This document shows positions 27,140 through 36,559 of a DNA stretch of 64,000 bases, piece after piece. Both the position numbers and the translations under genes were made by a program. The stretch lies in contig NZ_FNDR01000001.1 of assembly GCF_900099805.1 (NCBI RefSeq), forward strand, positions 372,001-436,000. The letters are read 5' to 3'. The notes beneath the pieces were generated by a model. It had not been told where the DNA came from, ran no database searches, and was given only the letters and a program-made list of their open reading frames with translations. This DNA is from Variovorax sp. OV700 (lineage in GTDB: Bacteria > Pseudomonadota > Gammaproteobacteria > Burkholderiales > Burkholderiaceae_C). Within the stretch, counting starts at the first letter, position 1; each line of letters starts with the position of its first letter.

Positions 27140-29581
27140 TCAACCTCTCAGGCGGGCGCCGAGTGTGGCGCTCAGTTGTTCGACGATCGCGCGCACGGCG
27201 GGTTCCACCTGCTCGTCGGTGAGCGTGGCGTTGTCGTCCTGGAAGCTCAGGCGAACCGCCATGCTCTTCTCCCCTTGCGCCAGACCGCCCGATGCGGGCG
27301 CCGTGCCGTCACGCGCAGGTTGCGGACGATAGATGTCGAACAGCGTGGCGTCGCGCAGCAGCCCTTGCGCCGCGGGCGCCGATTGAATGGCCTGCATCAA
27401 CGCATTGTGCGTGACGGACTCGGCCACGACCACGGCAATGTCGCGCTCCACGGCCTGGTGCTTGGGCACCGGCTGGGCCACGGGCACGGGCCGCGCGGTC
27501 ACGGCGTCGAGGTCGAGTTCAAAAACCACGGGGGCCAGGGCAAAGTCCCACTTCTGGCGCCAGCGCGGATGCAGCTCGCCGACAAAGCCGATGGCCTTGC
27601 CGTCGATCAACACGCGGGCTGAGCGGCCGGGGTGCAGGGCCGGATGCTCGGCCGCTTCGAAGCTCGGCACCAGGGGTGCGAGCAGCGCTTCGACGTCGCC
27701 CTTGGCGTCGTAAAAGTCGACGCGGTGCGGCTTGCCGTCCCAGCGCGCTTCTTCGGCATCGCCCAAGGCAAGGCCGGCCACGCGCATGGGCTGGTGAACG
27801 CCGCGCACGGTGCTGTCGGTGGTGGCCACACTGTCGTCGCGCAAGAACACGCGGCCCACTTCGAACACGCGCACGCGCGGGGCCTTGCGGTCGAGGTTGA
27901 ACTTGAGCACCTGCAGCAGCGAGCCGATCAGCGACGAACGCATCACGCTCATCTGGCTGGCGATGGGGTTCAGCAGCTTGACGGGGTTGGCATTGCCGGC
28001 CAGGTCTTGCTCCCAGTGCGCTTCCACAAAACTGAAGTTGATGGTTTCCTGGTAGCCGAGCGCCGCAAGGCTGCGGCGCACCGCGAAGCGGCTGCGCTGG
28101 GCCTCGGGCCGCACGCGGGCGGTGATGGGCGCCAGCGGCGCGGTGGTCGGCAGGTTGTTGAAGCCGATGAGGCGCGCCACTTCTTCGATGAGGTCTTCTT
28201 CGATGAGCAGGTCGAAGCGGTGCGGCGGCGGCGTGACGGTCAAGGTGCCCTCGCCTTCGAGCAGGGCAAAACCGAGGCGGCGCAGCGCGTCGGCGCATTG
28301 CGCCTGCGTCAAAGGCATGCCGATGACGCGCGCAGCACGCGCCACGCGCAGCGTGACGGGCATGGCCTCGGGCACGTTCAAGATCTTGTCGTCCATGGCG
28401 CCGGCCTGGCCGCCGCAGATCTCGATGATGAGTTGCGTGATGCGCTCGATGATTTCCACCGTGCGGCTCGGATCGACGCCGCGCTCGTAGCGATGCCCGG
28501 CATCGGTCGTGAAGTTGAAGCGGCGCGAGCGGCCCTGAACGGCTTCGGGCCACCAGAACGCGGCCTCGACGTAGATGTTGCGCGTGTCGTCGGACACCGA
28601 GGTGGCATCGCCGCCCATGATGCCGGCGAGCGATTCGACGGCCTCGTCGTCGGCAATGACGCCGACCTTGTCGTCGACGCTGATGGTGTTGCCGTTCAGC
28701 AGCTTGAGCTGCTCGCCCGCCTTGCCCCAGCGCACGGTGAGGCCGCCGTGGATCTTGTCGAGGTCGAAAATGTGGCTGGGCTGGCCGTACTCGAACATGA
28801 CGTAGTTCGAGATGTCGACCAGCGGCGTCACGCTGCGCTGGCCGCAACGCGCGAGCCGCTCGACCATCCAGGCCGGCGTGGCCACCTTGGTGTTCACGCC
28901 GCGCACAATGCGGCCCGAAAAGCGGCCGCAGAGTTCGGGCGCGTCCACCTTCACCGGCAGCACGTCGGCAAACGATGTGGCAACCGGCGCAATGGCGGGC
29001 GTCTTGAGCGGCGCGCCGGTGAGTGCCGCGAGTTCGCGGGCAATGCCGTACACGCTCAGGCCGTGCGCGAGGTTGGGCGTGAGCTTGAGCGTGAGCAGCG
29101 CGTCGTCGAGCTTGAGCACGTCGCGCACGTCGGTGCCAATGGGCGCGTCGGCGTCGAGCTCGAGCAGGCCGCCGTGGTCTTCGCTCAGCTGCAGCTCGCG
29201 GGCCGAGCACAGCATGCCCTGGCTCTCAACACCGCGCAGCTTGCCCAGCTTGATGAGAAAGGGCTTGCCGTCTTCACCAGGCGGCAGTTCGGCGCCGACG
29301 AGCGCGCAGGGCACCTTGATGCCAACGCGCGCATTGGGTGCGCCGCACACGATGTTGAGCAAGGCGCCCTGCCCCACGTCGACTTGGCACACACGCAAGC
29401 GATCGGCGTTGGGGTGCTGCACGGCTTCCTTGATCTCGCCGACGACGATGCGGCTGAAAGGCGGCGCCACGGGGCGGCGCTCTTCGACCTCGAAGCCGCC
29501 CATGGTGAGCGTTTCGGCCAGCTCGGCGCTGCCAAGGGGCGGATTGCAGAACTCGCGCAGCCAGGATTCCGGGAATTGCAT
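27140..29581 (-). CDS. pheT: Phenylalanine--tRNA ligase beta subunit
   Basis: 813 residues, normal length. N-terminal tRNA-binding OB domain (FSRIVVGEIKEAVQHPNADRLRVCQVDVG, about 42-70), the B3/B4 editing domain, B5, the catalytic-like core and the C-terminal FDX-ACB domain (PVPKHQAVERDIAVVV). Works as an alpha2-beta2 tetramer with PheS. Stop overlaps the ihfA start region. Confidence 0.97.
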   Translation of the reverse strand: MQFPESWLREFCNPPLGSAELAETLTMGGFEVEERRPVAPPFSRIVVGEIKEAVQHPNADRLRVCQVDVGQGALLNIVCGAPNARVGIKVPCALVGAELPPGEDGKPFLIKLGKLRGVESQGMLCSARELQLSEDHGGLLELDADAPIGTDVRDVLKLDDALLTLKLTPNLAHGLSVYGIARELAALTGAPLKTPAIAPVATSFADVLPVKVDAPELCGRFSGRIVRGVNTKVATPAWMVERLARCGQRSVTPLVDISNYVMFEYGQPSHIFDLDKIHGGLTVRWGKAGEQLKLLNGNTISVDDKVGVIADDEAVESLAGIMGGDATSVSDDTRNIYVEAAFWWPEAVQGRSRRFNFTTDAGHRYERGVDPSRTVEIIERITQLIIEICGGQAGAMDDKILNVPEAMPVTLRVARAARVIGMPLTQAQCADALRRLGFALLEGEGTLTVTPPPHRFDLLIEEDLIEEVARLIGFNNLPTTAPLAPITARVRPEAQRSRFAVRRSLAALGYQETINFSFVEAHWEQDLAGNANPVKLLNPIASQMSVMRSSLIGSLLQVLKFNLDRKAPRVRVFEVGRVFLRDDSVATTDSTVRGVHQPMRVAGLALGDAEEARWDGKPHRVDFYDAKGDVEALLAPLVPSFEAAEHPALHPGRSARVLIDGKAIGFVGELHPRWRQKWDFALAPVVFELDLDAVTARPVPVAQPVPKHQAVERDIAVVVAESVTHNALMQAIQSAPAAQGLLRDATLFDIYRPQPARDGTAPASGGLAQGEKSMAVRLSFQDDNATLTDEQVEPAVRAIVEQLSATLGARLRG

Positions 29582-29620
29582 CTCTTCGATCTCGTATTCG
29601 GTTTTTCTATGGATGGGTGC

Positions 29621-30697
29621 TTACTGGAACTGCGAGAGAAAGCGCAAGTCGCCGTCGAAAAACAGCCGCAAGTCGTTCACGCCGTAGCGCAGCATCGTGA
29701 GCCGGTCGGGCCCCATGCCAAAGGCAAAGCCGATGTAGCGCTCGGGGTCGAGGCCCATGTTGCGCACCACGTTCGGGTGCACCTGGCCCGAACCCGCGAC
29801 TTCGAGCCAGCGGCCGGCCAGCGGGCCGCTCGCAAACTGGATGTCGATCTCGGCGCTGGGCTCGGTGAAGGGAAAGAAGCTTGGGCGAAAGCGCAGCACG
29901 AGGTCGTCGCTTTCGAAGAAGGTGCGGCAGAAGTCGGTGAAGATGACCTTCAGGTCCTTGAAGCTCACGTTTTCGCCGAGCCACAGGCCTTCGCACTGGT
30001 GGAACATGGGCGAGTGCGTGGCGTCGCTGTCGACGCGGTAGGTGCGGCCGGGCGCAATCACGCGGATCTCGGGCGCCTTGACGGCACCGGTGGTGTCGGC
30101 TGCGGCGGCCTCGAACTCGGCCGCGTATTTCTTGATGTGCTGATGCGCGTAGCGAACCTGCATGGGGCTGGTGTGCGGACGCAGGTTGTACGGAATGCCG
30201 TCGTCGCCGTTCAGGTCGACATAGAAGGTGTCCTGCATCGAACGCGCAGGATGGTTGGGCGGGTTGTTGAGCGAAGTGAAGCTGTGCCAGTCGCTCTCGA
30301 TCTCGGGGCCGTCGGCCACGTCGAAACCCATGCTGGAGAAGATCTCTTCGATGCGCTCCAGGGTGCGGCTCACCGGGTGCAGGCCACCCGGAATGCGGCG
30401 GCTGCCGGGCAGGCTCACGTCGAGCGCTTCAGCGCGCAGCTGCAGCGAAAGCTCTTCGTCGGCCAGCTGCTGGCGGCGTTCGGTCAGCGAGGACTCGATG
30501 GCCTGCTTGGCCACGTTGATTGCAGCGCCGCGCGACTTCTTCTCGTCGACGCTGAGCGCAGCCATGCCCTTCATCAGCTCGGTGATGCGGCCCGACTTGC
30601 CGAGGAACTGCGCCTTGGCGTTTTCGAGCTCAGCGGGCGTTTTCGCTTCGGCGAAGGCGGCGCGTGCGGTGGCGACCAGGGAGTCCAACTCGTTCAT
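29621..30697 (-). CDS. pheS: Phenylalanine--tRNA ligase alpha subunit
   Basis: 358 residues. N-terminal coiled-coil that binds tRNA, then class II motifs: motif 2 in [16 protein letters not shown] and motif 3 [17 protein letters not shown]. The phenylalanine-pocket Ala of motif 3 neighbourhood (AFGMG) is present. The 116 bases between rplT and pheS contain a terminator-like hairpin, so pheST expression may be partly separate from the upstream genes. Confidence 0.97.
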   Translation of the reverse strand: MNELDSLVATARAAFAEAKTPAELENAKAQFLGKSGRITELMKGMAALSVDEKKSRGAAINVAKQAIESSLTERRQQLADEELSLQLRAEALDVSLPGSRRIPGGLHPVSRTLERIEEIFSSMGFDVADGPEIESDWHSFTSLNNPPNHPARSMQDTFYVDLNGDDGIPYNLRPHTSPMQVRYAHQHIKKYAAEFEAAAADTTGAVKAPEIRVIAPGRTYRVDSDATHSPMFHQCEGLWLGENVSFKDLKVIFTDFCRTFFESDDLVLRFRPSFFPFTEPSAEIDIQFASGPLAGRWLEVAGSGQVHPNVVRNMGLDPERYIGFAFGMGPDRLTMLRYGVNDLRLFFDGDLRFLSQFQ

Positions 30698-30722
30698 AGC
30701 AACAGAAAATAGGCGGGGAAAT

Positions 30723-30757
30723 AAAAAAAGAGCTGGAGCCTTTTCAAGCGCCAGCCC
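30723..30757 (-). terminator. Terminator/attenuator-like hairpin between rplT and pheS
   Basis: On the minus strand GGGCTGG-CGC...GCT-CCAGCTC forms a stem with one wobble and one mismatch, followed by TTTTTTTA. It lies 25 bases before the pheS ATG. I find no Phe-rich leader peptide in the short stretch above it, so it may only reduce read-through. Confidence 0.65.
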
Positions 30758-30813
30758 TTGTGTCGTGGGCGCAGGAGGCTGCCACGAAGACAGCCGCCCT
30801 TGCTTTTACAGGA

Positions 30814-31173
30814 TCAAGCAGCCAGCTTGGCCTTGACCTGCTCCACGATGCCGGCAAAAGCGGCCTTGTCGTGCACTGCGATGTCCGCAAGCATCTTGCG
30901 GTCGATCTCGATTCCGGCTTTGCGGATGCCGTTTGCGAACTGGCTGTAGGTCAGGCCCAGTTCACGCGAGGCGGCGTTGATACGCGCGATCCACAGTTGA
31001 CGGAAAACGCGCTTCTTGTTGCGGCGGTCACGGTAGGCATATTGCCCAGCCTTCATTACCGCCTGTTTGGCGATGCGGAAGACATTACCGCGGCGACCAC
31101 GGAAACCCTTGGCGAGTGCGAGAACTTTCTTGTGGCGGGCGCGAGCCGTTACACCACGTTTGACGCGAGGCAT
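30814..31173 (-). CDS. rplT: 50S ribosomal protein L20
   Basis: 119 residues with the standard start [33 protein letters not shown] and the globular C-terminal half ([21 protein letters not shown]). Binds 23S rRNA early in assembly, and in enteric bacteria represses its own operon. It lies 24 bases after rpmI in the usual order. Confidence 0.98.
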   Translation of the reverse strand: MPRVKRGVTARARHKKVLALAKGFRGRRGNVFRIAKQAVMKAGQYAYRDRRNKKRVFRQLWIARINAASRELGLTYSQFANGIRKAGIEIDRKMLADIAVHDKAAFAGIVEQVKAKLAA

Positions 31174-31197
31174 GTGTGTACTCCTTGTTCGTCTGAG

Positions 31198-31401
31198 TTA
31201 AATGCCACGGCCGGGCAGCATGGCGGCGACAGAAACCATGTTGGTTTCATGCACTGCGACTGCACCACGGAGGTGACGCTTGTTCTTGGTGGTCTTCTTC
31301 GTCAAGATGTGACGCTTGAAGGCTTGACCGCGCTTAACGGTGCCACCGGGACGAACGCGGAAACGTTTTTTCGCGCTGCTCTTGGTCTTCATTTTGGGCA
31401 T
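31198..31401 (-). CDS. rpmI: 50S ribosomal protein L35
   Basis: 67 residues, full length, with the family's [25 protein letters not shown] start and the KR.HLR block ([14 protein letters not shown]). It follows infC with a 169-base gap in which I see no gene or clear hairpin. Confidence 0.97.
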   Translation of the reverse strand: MPKMKTKSSAKKRFRVRPGGTVKRGQAFKRHILTKKTTKNKRHLRGAVAVHETNMVSVAAMLPGRGI

Positions 31402-31570
31402 ATGAATGCTCCTTTAGTTTGTGCTCGTGAGGCGCCGCGGATACTCCACGGACTTGTTGGCCCCGAGACACTTCTTTATCTCGCCCTTGCCTGCCCTTCT
31501 TGCGAAGTGCCGGCAACGGCGAAATTCTTCAAACCCTGCTAACTGACTCTCTCTCGCCCGACCAGCCTTT

Positions 31571-32182
31571 TCAGGCTGCCGCGGGTGCCGACGTTTCCGT
31601 CGACGCGGCGGGCTTGGCGGCACCACCGCCACCCGGCTTCTTGCGGCCCGGAGCGATCATCATGATCATCTGCCGGCCTTCGAGCTTGGGGAACTGCTCG
31701 ACGACGATCAGGTCGGCCAGCTCATCGCGAATGCGCTGCAGCAAGGCCAGACCGAGCTCCTGGTGCGTGATCTCGCGGCCGCGGAAGCGCAGCGTGATCT
31801 TGCATTTGTCACCCTCTTCAAGAAAGCGCTTGATGTTGCGCATCTTGATGTTGTAGTCGCCATCGTCGGTACCGGGCCGGAACTTGATTTCCTTGACCTC
31901 GATGACCTTCTGCTTCGACTTCGCCTCGGCTGCCTTCTTCTGCTCGTGGTACTTGAACTTGCCGTACTCGATCAGGCGGCACACTGGCGGATTGGCCGCG
32001 GCGACGACCTCTACCAGATCCACGTCAGCCTCACCGGCAAGGCGCAAGGCCTCGGAGAGACTCATAACACCCAATGGCTCGTTTTCCGGGCCTACAAGGC
32101 GGACTTCCGGGGCCATGATTTCCCGGTTCAGGCGGTGTTGGCGTTCCTCGCGGTGGCGGCGGTCGCGAAATGCAGTAGCGAT
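31571..32182 (-). CDS. infC: Translation initiation factor IF-3, probable ATC start
   Basis: 203 residues if started at ATC 32182. The first ATG is at 32116, but that would remove 22 residues ([21 protein letters not shown]) that belong to the conserved IF-3 N-terminus, and GAAGG lies nine bases before the ATC. A non-AUG start is the hallmark of infC: IF-3 rejects such starts and so limits its own synthesis. N-domain runs to about residue 95, linker [23 protein letters not shown], then the C-domain that binds 30S. The C-terminal tail is Gly/Ala/Pro-rich. Located 114 bases after thrS. Confidence 0.95.
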   Translation of the reverse strand: MATAFRDRRHREERQHRLNREIMAPEVRLVGPENEPLGVMSLSEALRLAGEADVDLVEVVAAANPPVCRLIEYGKFKYHEQKKAAEAKSKQKVIEVKEIKFRPGTDDGDYNIKMRNIKRFLEEGDKCKITLRFRGREITHQELGLALLQRIRDELADLIVVEQFPKLEGRQMIMMIAPGRKKPGGGGAAKPAASTETSAPAAA

Positions 32183-32296
32183 GGTCAGAATCCTTCAAAA
32201 GTTGCTACAAAATCTGTAGCGGAAGCCGGGTCAGTCCTCGCGGACAAGCGGCATGATTTGGTCGAGAAACACAAGTTGGGGTGCTTCAGGGACTAA

Positions 32297-34204
32297 TCAA
32301 CGCTTGTCAGCAACATCCTGGTCGAGCCGCTGCTTGAACGATTCGAGGGACATTGCACCGAGGTCTTGGTTGCCCCGGGCGCGCACTGCGACGGCACCAG
32401 CTTCCTTCTCTTTGTCGCCTACGACGAGGATGTAGGGAAGCTTTTGCAACGAATGCTTCCGTATTTTATACGTAATCTTCTCGTTGTGCAGGTCGAGCTG
32501 AACCCTAAGCCCTTGATTCTGCAGCGTTTTCGCCACTGAAGCGGCGTAATCGGCCTGCCCTTCGCTGATATTGAGCACCGCGACCTGCACCGGAGCGAGC
32601 CATGCGGGCAGTGCGCCGGCGTGGTGTTCGATCAGCATGCCGATGAAGCGCTCGAGGCTGCCCACGATGGCGCGGTGCAGCATGACGGGGTGCGCGCGGC
32701 CGCTCGATTCGGTGACGTATTCGCCGCCCAGTCGCTCGGCCGTGTTGAAGTCGACCTGCATCGTGCCGCACTGCCACTGGCGGCCCAGCGCGTCCTTCAG
32801 CGTGTATTCGATCTTGGGGCCGTAGAAGGCGCCGTCGCCGGGCGAGATGATGAAGTCGACGCCCGAACGGCGCAGGGCTTCCATGACGGCATGCTCGGCC
32901 TTGTCCCACAGCTCGTCGGAGCCGACACGGTTGTCGGGCCGCGTGGCCACCTTGTAGAGGATGTCCGTGAAGCCGAAGTCGGCGTAGACCTTCTGCAGCT
33001 GCTCCGTGTAGGCGATGCATTCATCGAGGATCTGGTCTTCGGTGCAGAAGATGTGGCCGTCGTCCTGCGTGAAACCGCGCACGCGCATGATGCCGTGCAG
33101 CGCGCCGCTGGGTTCGTTGCGGTGGCACTGGCCGAACTCACCATAGCGCAGCGGCAGGTCGCGATAGCTGCGCAGGTCGCTCTTGAAGATGAGGACGTGG
33201 CCGGGGCAGTTCATCGGCTTGAGCGCGTATTCGCGCTTTTCCGACTCCGTCGTGAACATGTTGTCGCGGTAGTTCTGCCAGTGGCCCGTTTTCTCCCACA
33301 GGCTCTTGTCCAGAATCTGCGGGCCCTTCACTTCCCAGTAGCCCGTGTCGCGGTAGATGCCGCGCATGTACTGCTCCACCGCCTGCCACACGGCCCAGCC
33401 CTTGGGGTGCCAGAACACCACGCCCGGCGCCACTTCGTCGATGTGGAACAGGTCGAGTTCCTTGCCCAGCTTGCGGTGGTCGCGCTTCTCGGCCTCTTCG
33501 ATGCGCTGGATGTACTGGTCGAGCTGCTTCTTGTCGGCCCAGGCCGTGCCGTAGACGCGCTGCAGCTGCTCGTTCTTGGCGTCGCCGCGCCAGTAGGCGC
33601 CGGCCAGCTTCGTGAGCTTGAAAACCTTCAGGAAGCGCGTGTTGGGCACGTGCGGGCCGCGGCACATGTCCACGTATTCCTGGTGGTAGTAGAGGCCCAT
33701 GGCCTGCTCGTCGGGCATGTCTTCGACGAGGCGCAGCTTGTAGTCTTCGCCGCGCGACTTGAAGACCTCGATGACCTCGGCACGCGGCGTCATCTTCTTG
33801 ACCACGTCGTAGTCCTGCGCGATCAGCTCCTTCATGCGAGCCTCGATGGCGGCCATGTCTTCGGGCGTGAAGGGGCGCTCGTACGAAATGTCGTAGTAAA
33901 AGCCCTCTTCGATCACCGGGCCGATGACCATCTTGGCCGTCGGGTAGAGCTGCTTCACGGCGTGGCCAACCAGGTGGGCCGTCGAGTGGCGGATGATCTC
34001 CAGGCCCTCGTCGTCCTTGGGCGTGATGATCTGGAGCTTGGCGTCGCGGTCGATGACGTCGCTGGCATCGACGAGCTTGCCGTCGACCTTGCCGGCCACC
34101 GTCATCTTGGCGAGCCCGGGTCCGATGGACTGGGCAACTTGGGCCACCGAAACCGGGCCTGGGAACTCGCGGCGCGAGTTGTCGGGAAGCGTGATCTGGA
34201 TCAT
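32297..34204 (-). CDS. thrS: Threonine--tRNA ligase
   Basis: 635 residues, normal length. Domain order: TGS (1-60), editing domain with [14 protein letters not shown] (HxxxH) , class II core with [37 protein letters not shown], and the C-terminal anticodon-binding domain. Zn ligands include the Cys of MNCPGH. First gene of the operon thrS-infC-rpmI-rplT-pheS-pheT-ihfA-merR. Upstream DNA carries an apparent leader peptide and attenuator. Confidence 0.98.
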   Translation of the reverse strand: MIQITLPDNSRREFPGPVSVAQVAQSIGPGLAKMTVAGKVDGKLVDASDVIDRDAKLQIITPKDDEGLEIIRHSTAHLVGHAVKQLYPTAKMVIGPVIEEGFYYDISYERPFTPEDMAAIEARMKELIAQDYDVVKKMTPRAEVIEVFKSRGEDYKLRLVEDMPDEQAMGLYYHQEYVDMCRGPHVPNTRFLKVFKLTKLAGAYWRGDAKNEQLQRVYGTAWADKKQLDQYIQRIEEAEKRDHRKLGKELDLFHIDEVAPGVVFWHPKGWAVWQAVEQYMRGIYRDTGYWEVKGPQILDKSLWEKTGHWQNYRDNMFTTESEKREYALKPMNCPGHVLIFKSDLRSYRDLPLRYGEFGQCHRNEPSGALHGIMRVRGFTQDDGHIFCTEDQILDECIAYTEQLQKVYADFGFTDILYKVATRPDNRVGSDELWDKAEHAVMEALRRSGVDFIISPGDGAFYGPKIEYTLKDALGRQWQCGTMQVDFNTAERLGGEYVTESSGRAHPVMLHRAIVGSLERFIGMLIEHHAGALPAWLAPVQVAVLNISEGQADYAASVAKTLQNQGLRVQLDLHNEKITYKIRKHSLQKLPYILVVGDKEKEAGAVAVRARGNQDLGAMSLESFKQRLDQDVADKR

Positions 34205-34220
34205 GAAAAACCTCGGGGCA

Positions 34221-34254
34221 GAAAAACAAAAAGCGCGGTGACTGGCCGCGCTTT
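34221..34254 (-). terminator. Attenuator terminator upstream of thrS
   Basis: On the minus strand AAAGCGCGG, loop CCAGTCA, CCGCGCTTT then TTGTTTTTC: a perfect 9-base stem followed by a U-rich run, ending 17 bases before the thrS ATG. A terminator in this place only makes sense if it is conditional. The upstream arm CCCGCGCT at 34285-34292 can pair with the 5' arm instead. Confidence 0.75.
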
Positions 34255-34292
34255 GCTTGGTTTGGGAGCTGGCAGAAACCAGCGAGCGCGGG

Positions 34293-34361
34293 CTACCGGC
34301 CCTTTCCTTCGGAGACGAAGAAAAAGCCGCTGAATCCTTGCGGAGTAGTTCGCGGTGTCAT
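34293..34361 (-). CDS. Candidate leader peptide of the thrS-pheST operon (22 aa)
   Basis: ATG at 34361, TAG at 34293-34295, with AAAGG about 10 bases upstream. The peptide begins [10 protein letters not shown] and has Thr at 2, 5 and 6 and three consecutive Phe codons at 13-15 (TTT TTC TTC). CCCGCGCT starts right after the stop codon. It can pair with the 5' arm of the terminator before thrS. A ribosome stalled on the Phe (or Thr) codons would leave this arm free, while one that reaches the stop codon would cover it. This is the geometry of amino-acid attenuators such as E. coli pheM-pheST, but there the leader sits before pheS. Not experimentally supported here. Confidence 0.55.
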   Translation of the reverse strand: MTPRTTPQGFSGFFFVSEGKGR

Positions 34362-34405
34362 AACCAAGGTGCCTTTCTCGCTCTTGTTGGGTGCAGAGAG
34401 CCGCA

Positions 34406-34435
34406 ATTCTATCCGGTGCCTGCCAAGGCCATCAG
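34406..34435 (-). promoter_or_regulatory. Candidate promoter of the thrS operon
   Basis: On the minus strand CTGATG, 18 bases, TAGAAT. The -10 is good (5 of 6) and the -35 weak. Transcription would begin near 34399, about 38 bases before the leader-peptide ATG. Confidence 0.4.
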
Positions 34436-34458
34436 CGGGCGGGTTTTGCGGCTTCCCA

Positions 34459-34486
34459 CAAAAAAAGCCCGGCACTAGGCCGGGCT
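34459..34486 (-). terminator. Rho-independent terminator of aceA
   Basis: Read on the minus strand, AGCCCGGC, loop CTAGT, GCCGGGCT, followed by TTTTTTTG. It lies 40 bases after the aceA stop. Confidence 0.88.
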
Positions 34487-34526
34487 GGATGGTGACAGCG
34501 AATCGTCTGTTCAGGCGATCAGCGGG

Positions 34527-35846
34527 TCAGTGGAACTGCTCTTCCTCGGTCGAGCCGGTCAGCGCCGTGACGCTGGACTTGCCGCCCTGGATGACCGTGG
34601 TCACCTCGTCGAAGTATCCGGTGCCCACTTCCTGCTGGTGCGAGACGAAGGTGTAGCCGCGGTCGCGTGCCGCGAACTCGGGCTCCTGCACCTTTTCGAC
34701 GTAGGCCGACATGCCGCGTTGCACGTAGTCCTGGGCCAGGTCAAACATGTTGAACCACATCGAGTGGATGCCGGCCAGCGTGATGAACTGGTACTTGTAG
34801 CCCATTGCGCCCAGTTCCTTCTGGAACTTGGCAATGGTGGCGTCGTCGAGGTTCTTCTTCCAGTTGAACGACGGCGAGCAGTTGTAGGCCAGCATCTTGC
34901 CGGGGTGCACCTTGTGCACGGCTTCGGCGAACTTGCGGGCGAACTCGAGGTCGGGCGTGCCGGTTTCGCACCACACCAGGTCGGCGTAGTACGCATAGGC
35001 GACGGCGCGGCTGATGGCCTGGTCCATGCCCTTCTTCGTCTTGTAGAAGCCTTCGGCGGTGCGCTCGCCGGTCAGGAACGGCTTGTCGTTCTCGTCGTAG
35101 TCGCTGGTGATGAGGTCAGCCGCTTCGGCGTCGGTGCGGGCGATCACGAGCGTTGGCGTACCGCAAACGTCGGCCGCCATGCGGGCGGCGACGAGCTTCT
35201 GCACCGCTTCGGTCGTCGGCACGAGCACCTTGCCGCCCATGTGGCCGCACTTCTTGACCGAGGCAAGCTGGTCTTCAAAGTGCACGCCGCCGGCGCCGGC
35301 CTTGATCATGGCCTTCATCAGCTCGAAGCCGTTCAGCACGCCGCCAAAGCCAGCTTCAGCGTCTGCAACGATGGGCGCAAAGTAGTCGACATAGCCCTTG
35401 TCGCCAGGGTTCACGTTCTTGGACCACTGGATCTCGTCCGCGCGGCGGAAGGTGTTGTTGATGCGCTCGACCACGGTCGGCACCGAGTCCACCGGGTACA
35501 GCGATTGGTCCGGGTACATGGCCGAGTAGGTGTTGGCGTCCGCGGCAACCTGCCAGCCCGACAGGTAGATGGCCTTCACGCCGGCCTTCACCTGCTGCAT
35601 GGCCTGGCCGCCCGTGAGCGCGCCAAGGCAATTGACGTAGGGCTCGTTGTTCACCAGCTCCCAGAGCTTCTCGGCGCCGCGGCGTGCCAGCGTGTGCTCG
35701 ATGGGGAACGAGCCGCGAAGGCGCACGACGTCAGCGGCGCTGTAGCCGCGCTTGATGCCCTTCCAGCGGGGATTGGTGGCCCATTCTTTCTCGAGGGCGG
35801 CAATTTGCTGTTCGCGGCTCAGTTGTTCTGTGAGGGTCTGGGGCAT
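34527..35846 (-). CDS. aceA: Isocitrate lyase
   Basis: 439 residues from the ATG at 35846, preceded by GGAG at the right distance; the frame extends upstream but without family similarity. The catalytic Cys is C200 in [13 protein letters not shown], with [11 protein letters not shown] and [10 protein letters not shown] as further family blocks. Cleaves isocitrate to glyoxylate and succinate, so it is needed for growth on acetate and fatty acids. The length is that of the short bacterial AceA form. Single-gene unit with its own terminator. Two palindromes lie upstream. Confidence 0.97.
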   Translation of the reverse strand: MPQTLTEQLSREQQIAALEKEWATNPRWKGIKRGYSAADVVRLRGSFPIEHTLARRGAEKLWELVNNEPYVNCLGALTGGQAMQQVKAGVKAIYLSGWQVAADANTYSAMYPDQSLYPVDSVPTVVERINNTFRRADEIQWSKNVNPGDKGYVDYFAPIVADAEAGFGGVLNGFELMKAMIKAGAGGVHFEDQLASVKKCGHMGGKVLVPTTEAVQKLVAARMAADVCGTPTLVIARTDAEAADLITSDYDENDKPFLTGERTAEGFYKTKKGMDQAISRAVAYAYYADLVWCETGTPDLEFARKFAEAVHKVHPGKMLAYNCSPSFNWKKNLDDATIAKFQKELGAMGYKYQFITLAGIHSMWFNMFDLAQDYVQRGMSAYVEKVQEPEFAARDRGYTFVSHQQEVGTGYFDEVTTVIQGGKSSVTALTGSTEEEQFH

Positions 35847-35918
35847 GGTCACTCCGTGAGGTTGATTGAAAGATGGGCGCTGCGGCCGTGGAGTCACTGT
35901 AAACCGAACTCGGACTCT

Positions 35919-35938
35919 TATGTCTTATAGAAGACATA
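35919..35938. promoter_or_regulatory. Perfect palindrome in the aceA control region
   Basis: TATGTCTT, ATAG, AAGACATA: an exact 8-base inverted repeat with a 4-base spacer, centred about 82 bases upstream of the aceA start. The size and symmetry fit a GntR- or similar dimeric-repressor operator. The binding protein is not known. Confidence 0.5.
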
Positions 35939-35992
35939 TTTTTATCAAAGCAAAATCAACCACTTACAGATGAATTTCTCAATGCAAAATTA

Positions 35993-36013
35993 TTTTTCTC
36001 ATATTGAGAAAAA
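35993..36013. promoter_or_regulatory. Second palindrome upstream of aceA
   Basis: TTTTTCTCA, TAT, TGAGAAAAA: a 9-base exact inverted repeat. The half-site TTTCTCA occurs once more at 35975-35981, so the region has three copies. It lies between aceA and the gene at 36092. It could also be a hairpin ending minus-strand transcripts of that gene. Confidence 0.4.
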
Positions 36014-36091
36014 ATATTGCGGCGCAGCAGTCACTCATTTCACGATGTGCAACGTGTCTTTCAGGCGTGAAAACGAGGCCGCGAAACTGGC

Positions 36092-36532
36092 TTACCTGGC
36101 CGCCGCGTGCGCGATCCAGTCGCCGCTCCTGATCACCGCACGACCTGCGACGCGCGACGGATGGATCTCGTAGACCAGGCATTCGAACTGCTGCGCGCCC
36201 GCTTCCAGCGTCACGTGGCGCCTGATGTACTCGCCGGCGTCGTCGGCGGCAACTTCTTCGAGCACGTCGAGCGCGGCTTCAACCTCGGGCTCGATGCGGT
36301 AGATCTCGCCCACCACGAGCCGCTTGCCGCCCAGCACCACGCCGGGATAGGCGCCCAGGTCGTACAGCGTGCCCGCAATGGCGGCGTTGGCCACGAAAAA
36401 GGGTTCGGGACGGAAGCGCGCGATGTCGTTGCGCCCGCCGCGGCGCAGCGTGCCGTAGACGAACACGTGACGCGAGGTGCGTGCGCCTGGCAGGCCGTCG
36501 GATTTCGTCGATTGCGGCATCATTGAATCCAT
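36092..36532 (-). CDS. Gamma-glutamylcyclotransferase-like (AIG2-fold) protein
   Basis: 146 residues. The family signature VYGTLRRGGRN (24-34) and the later YPGVVLGGKRLVVGEIYRI and LDVLEE blocks match the gamma-glutamylcyclotransferase-like fold; the Glu after the G.L.D... loop is the likely acid. Members split gamma-glutamyl peptides or gamma-glutamylamines. The exact substrate is not predictable. Start ATG 36532; a second ATG at 36523 gives MMPQ. Divergent from the EamA gene with only 27 bases between. Confidence 0.8.
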   Translation of the reverse strand: MDSMMPQSTKSDGLPGARTSRHVFVYGTLRRGGRNDIARFRPEPFFVANAAIAGTLYDLGAYPGVVLGGKRLVVGEIYRIEPEVEAALDVLEEVAADDAGEYIRRHVTLEAGAQQFECLVYEIHPSRVAGRAVIRSGDWIAHAAAR

Positions 36533-36559
36533 CGTTCCAGCAACAAGCCATCGAGTCTA

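Noticed and set aside
27632-30712. 1026-codon plus-strand ORF over pheT and pheS
   Set aside because: It is fully antisense to two certain tRNA-ligase subunit genes and has His/Arg/Val-rich composition with no domain; a known artefact of high-GC DNA.
32621-34333. 570-codon plus-strand ORF over thrS
   Set aside because: Antisense shadow of thrS; no family resemblance and no start signals.
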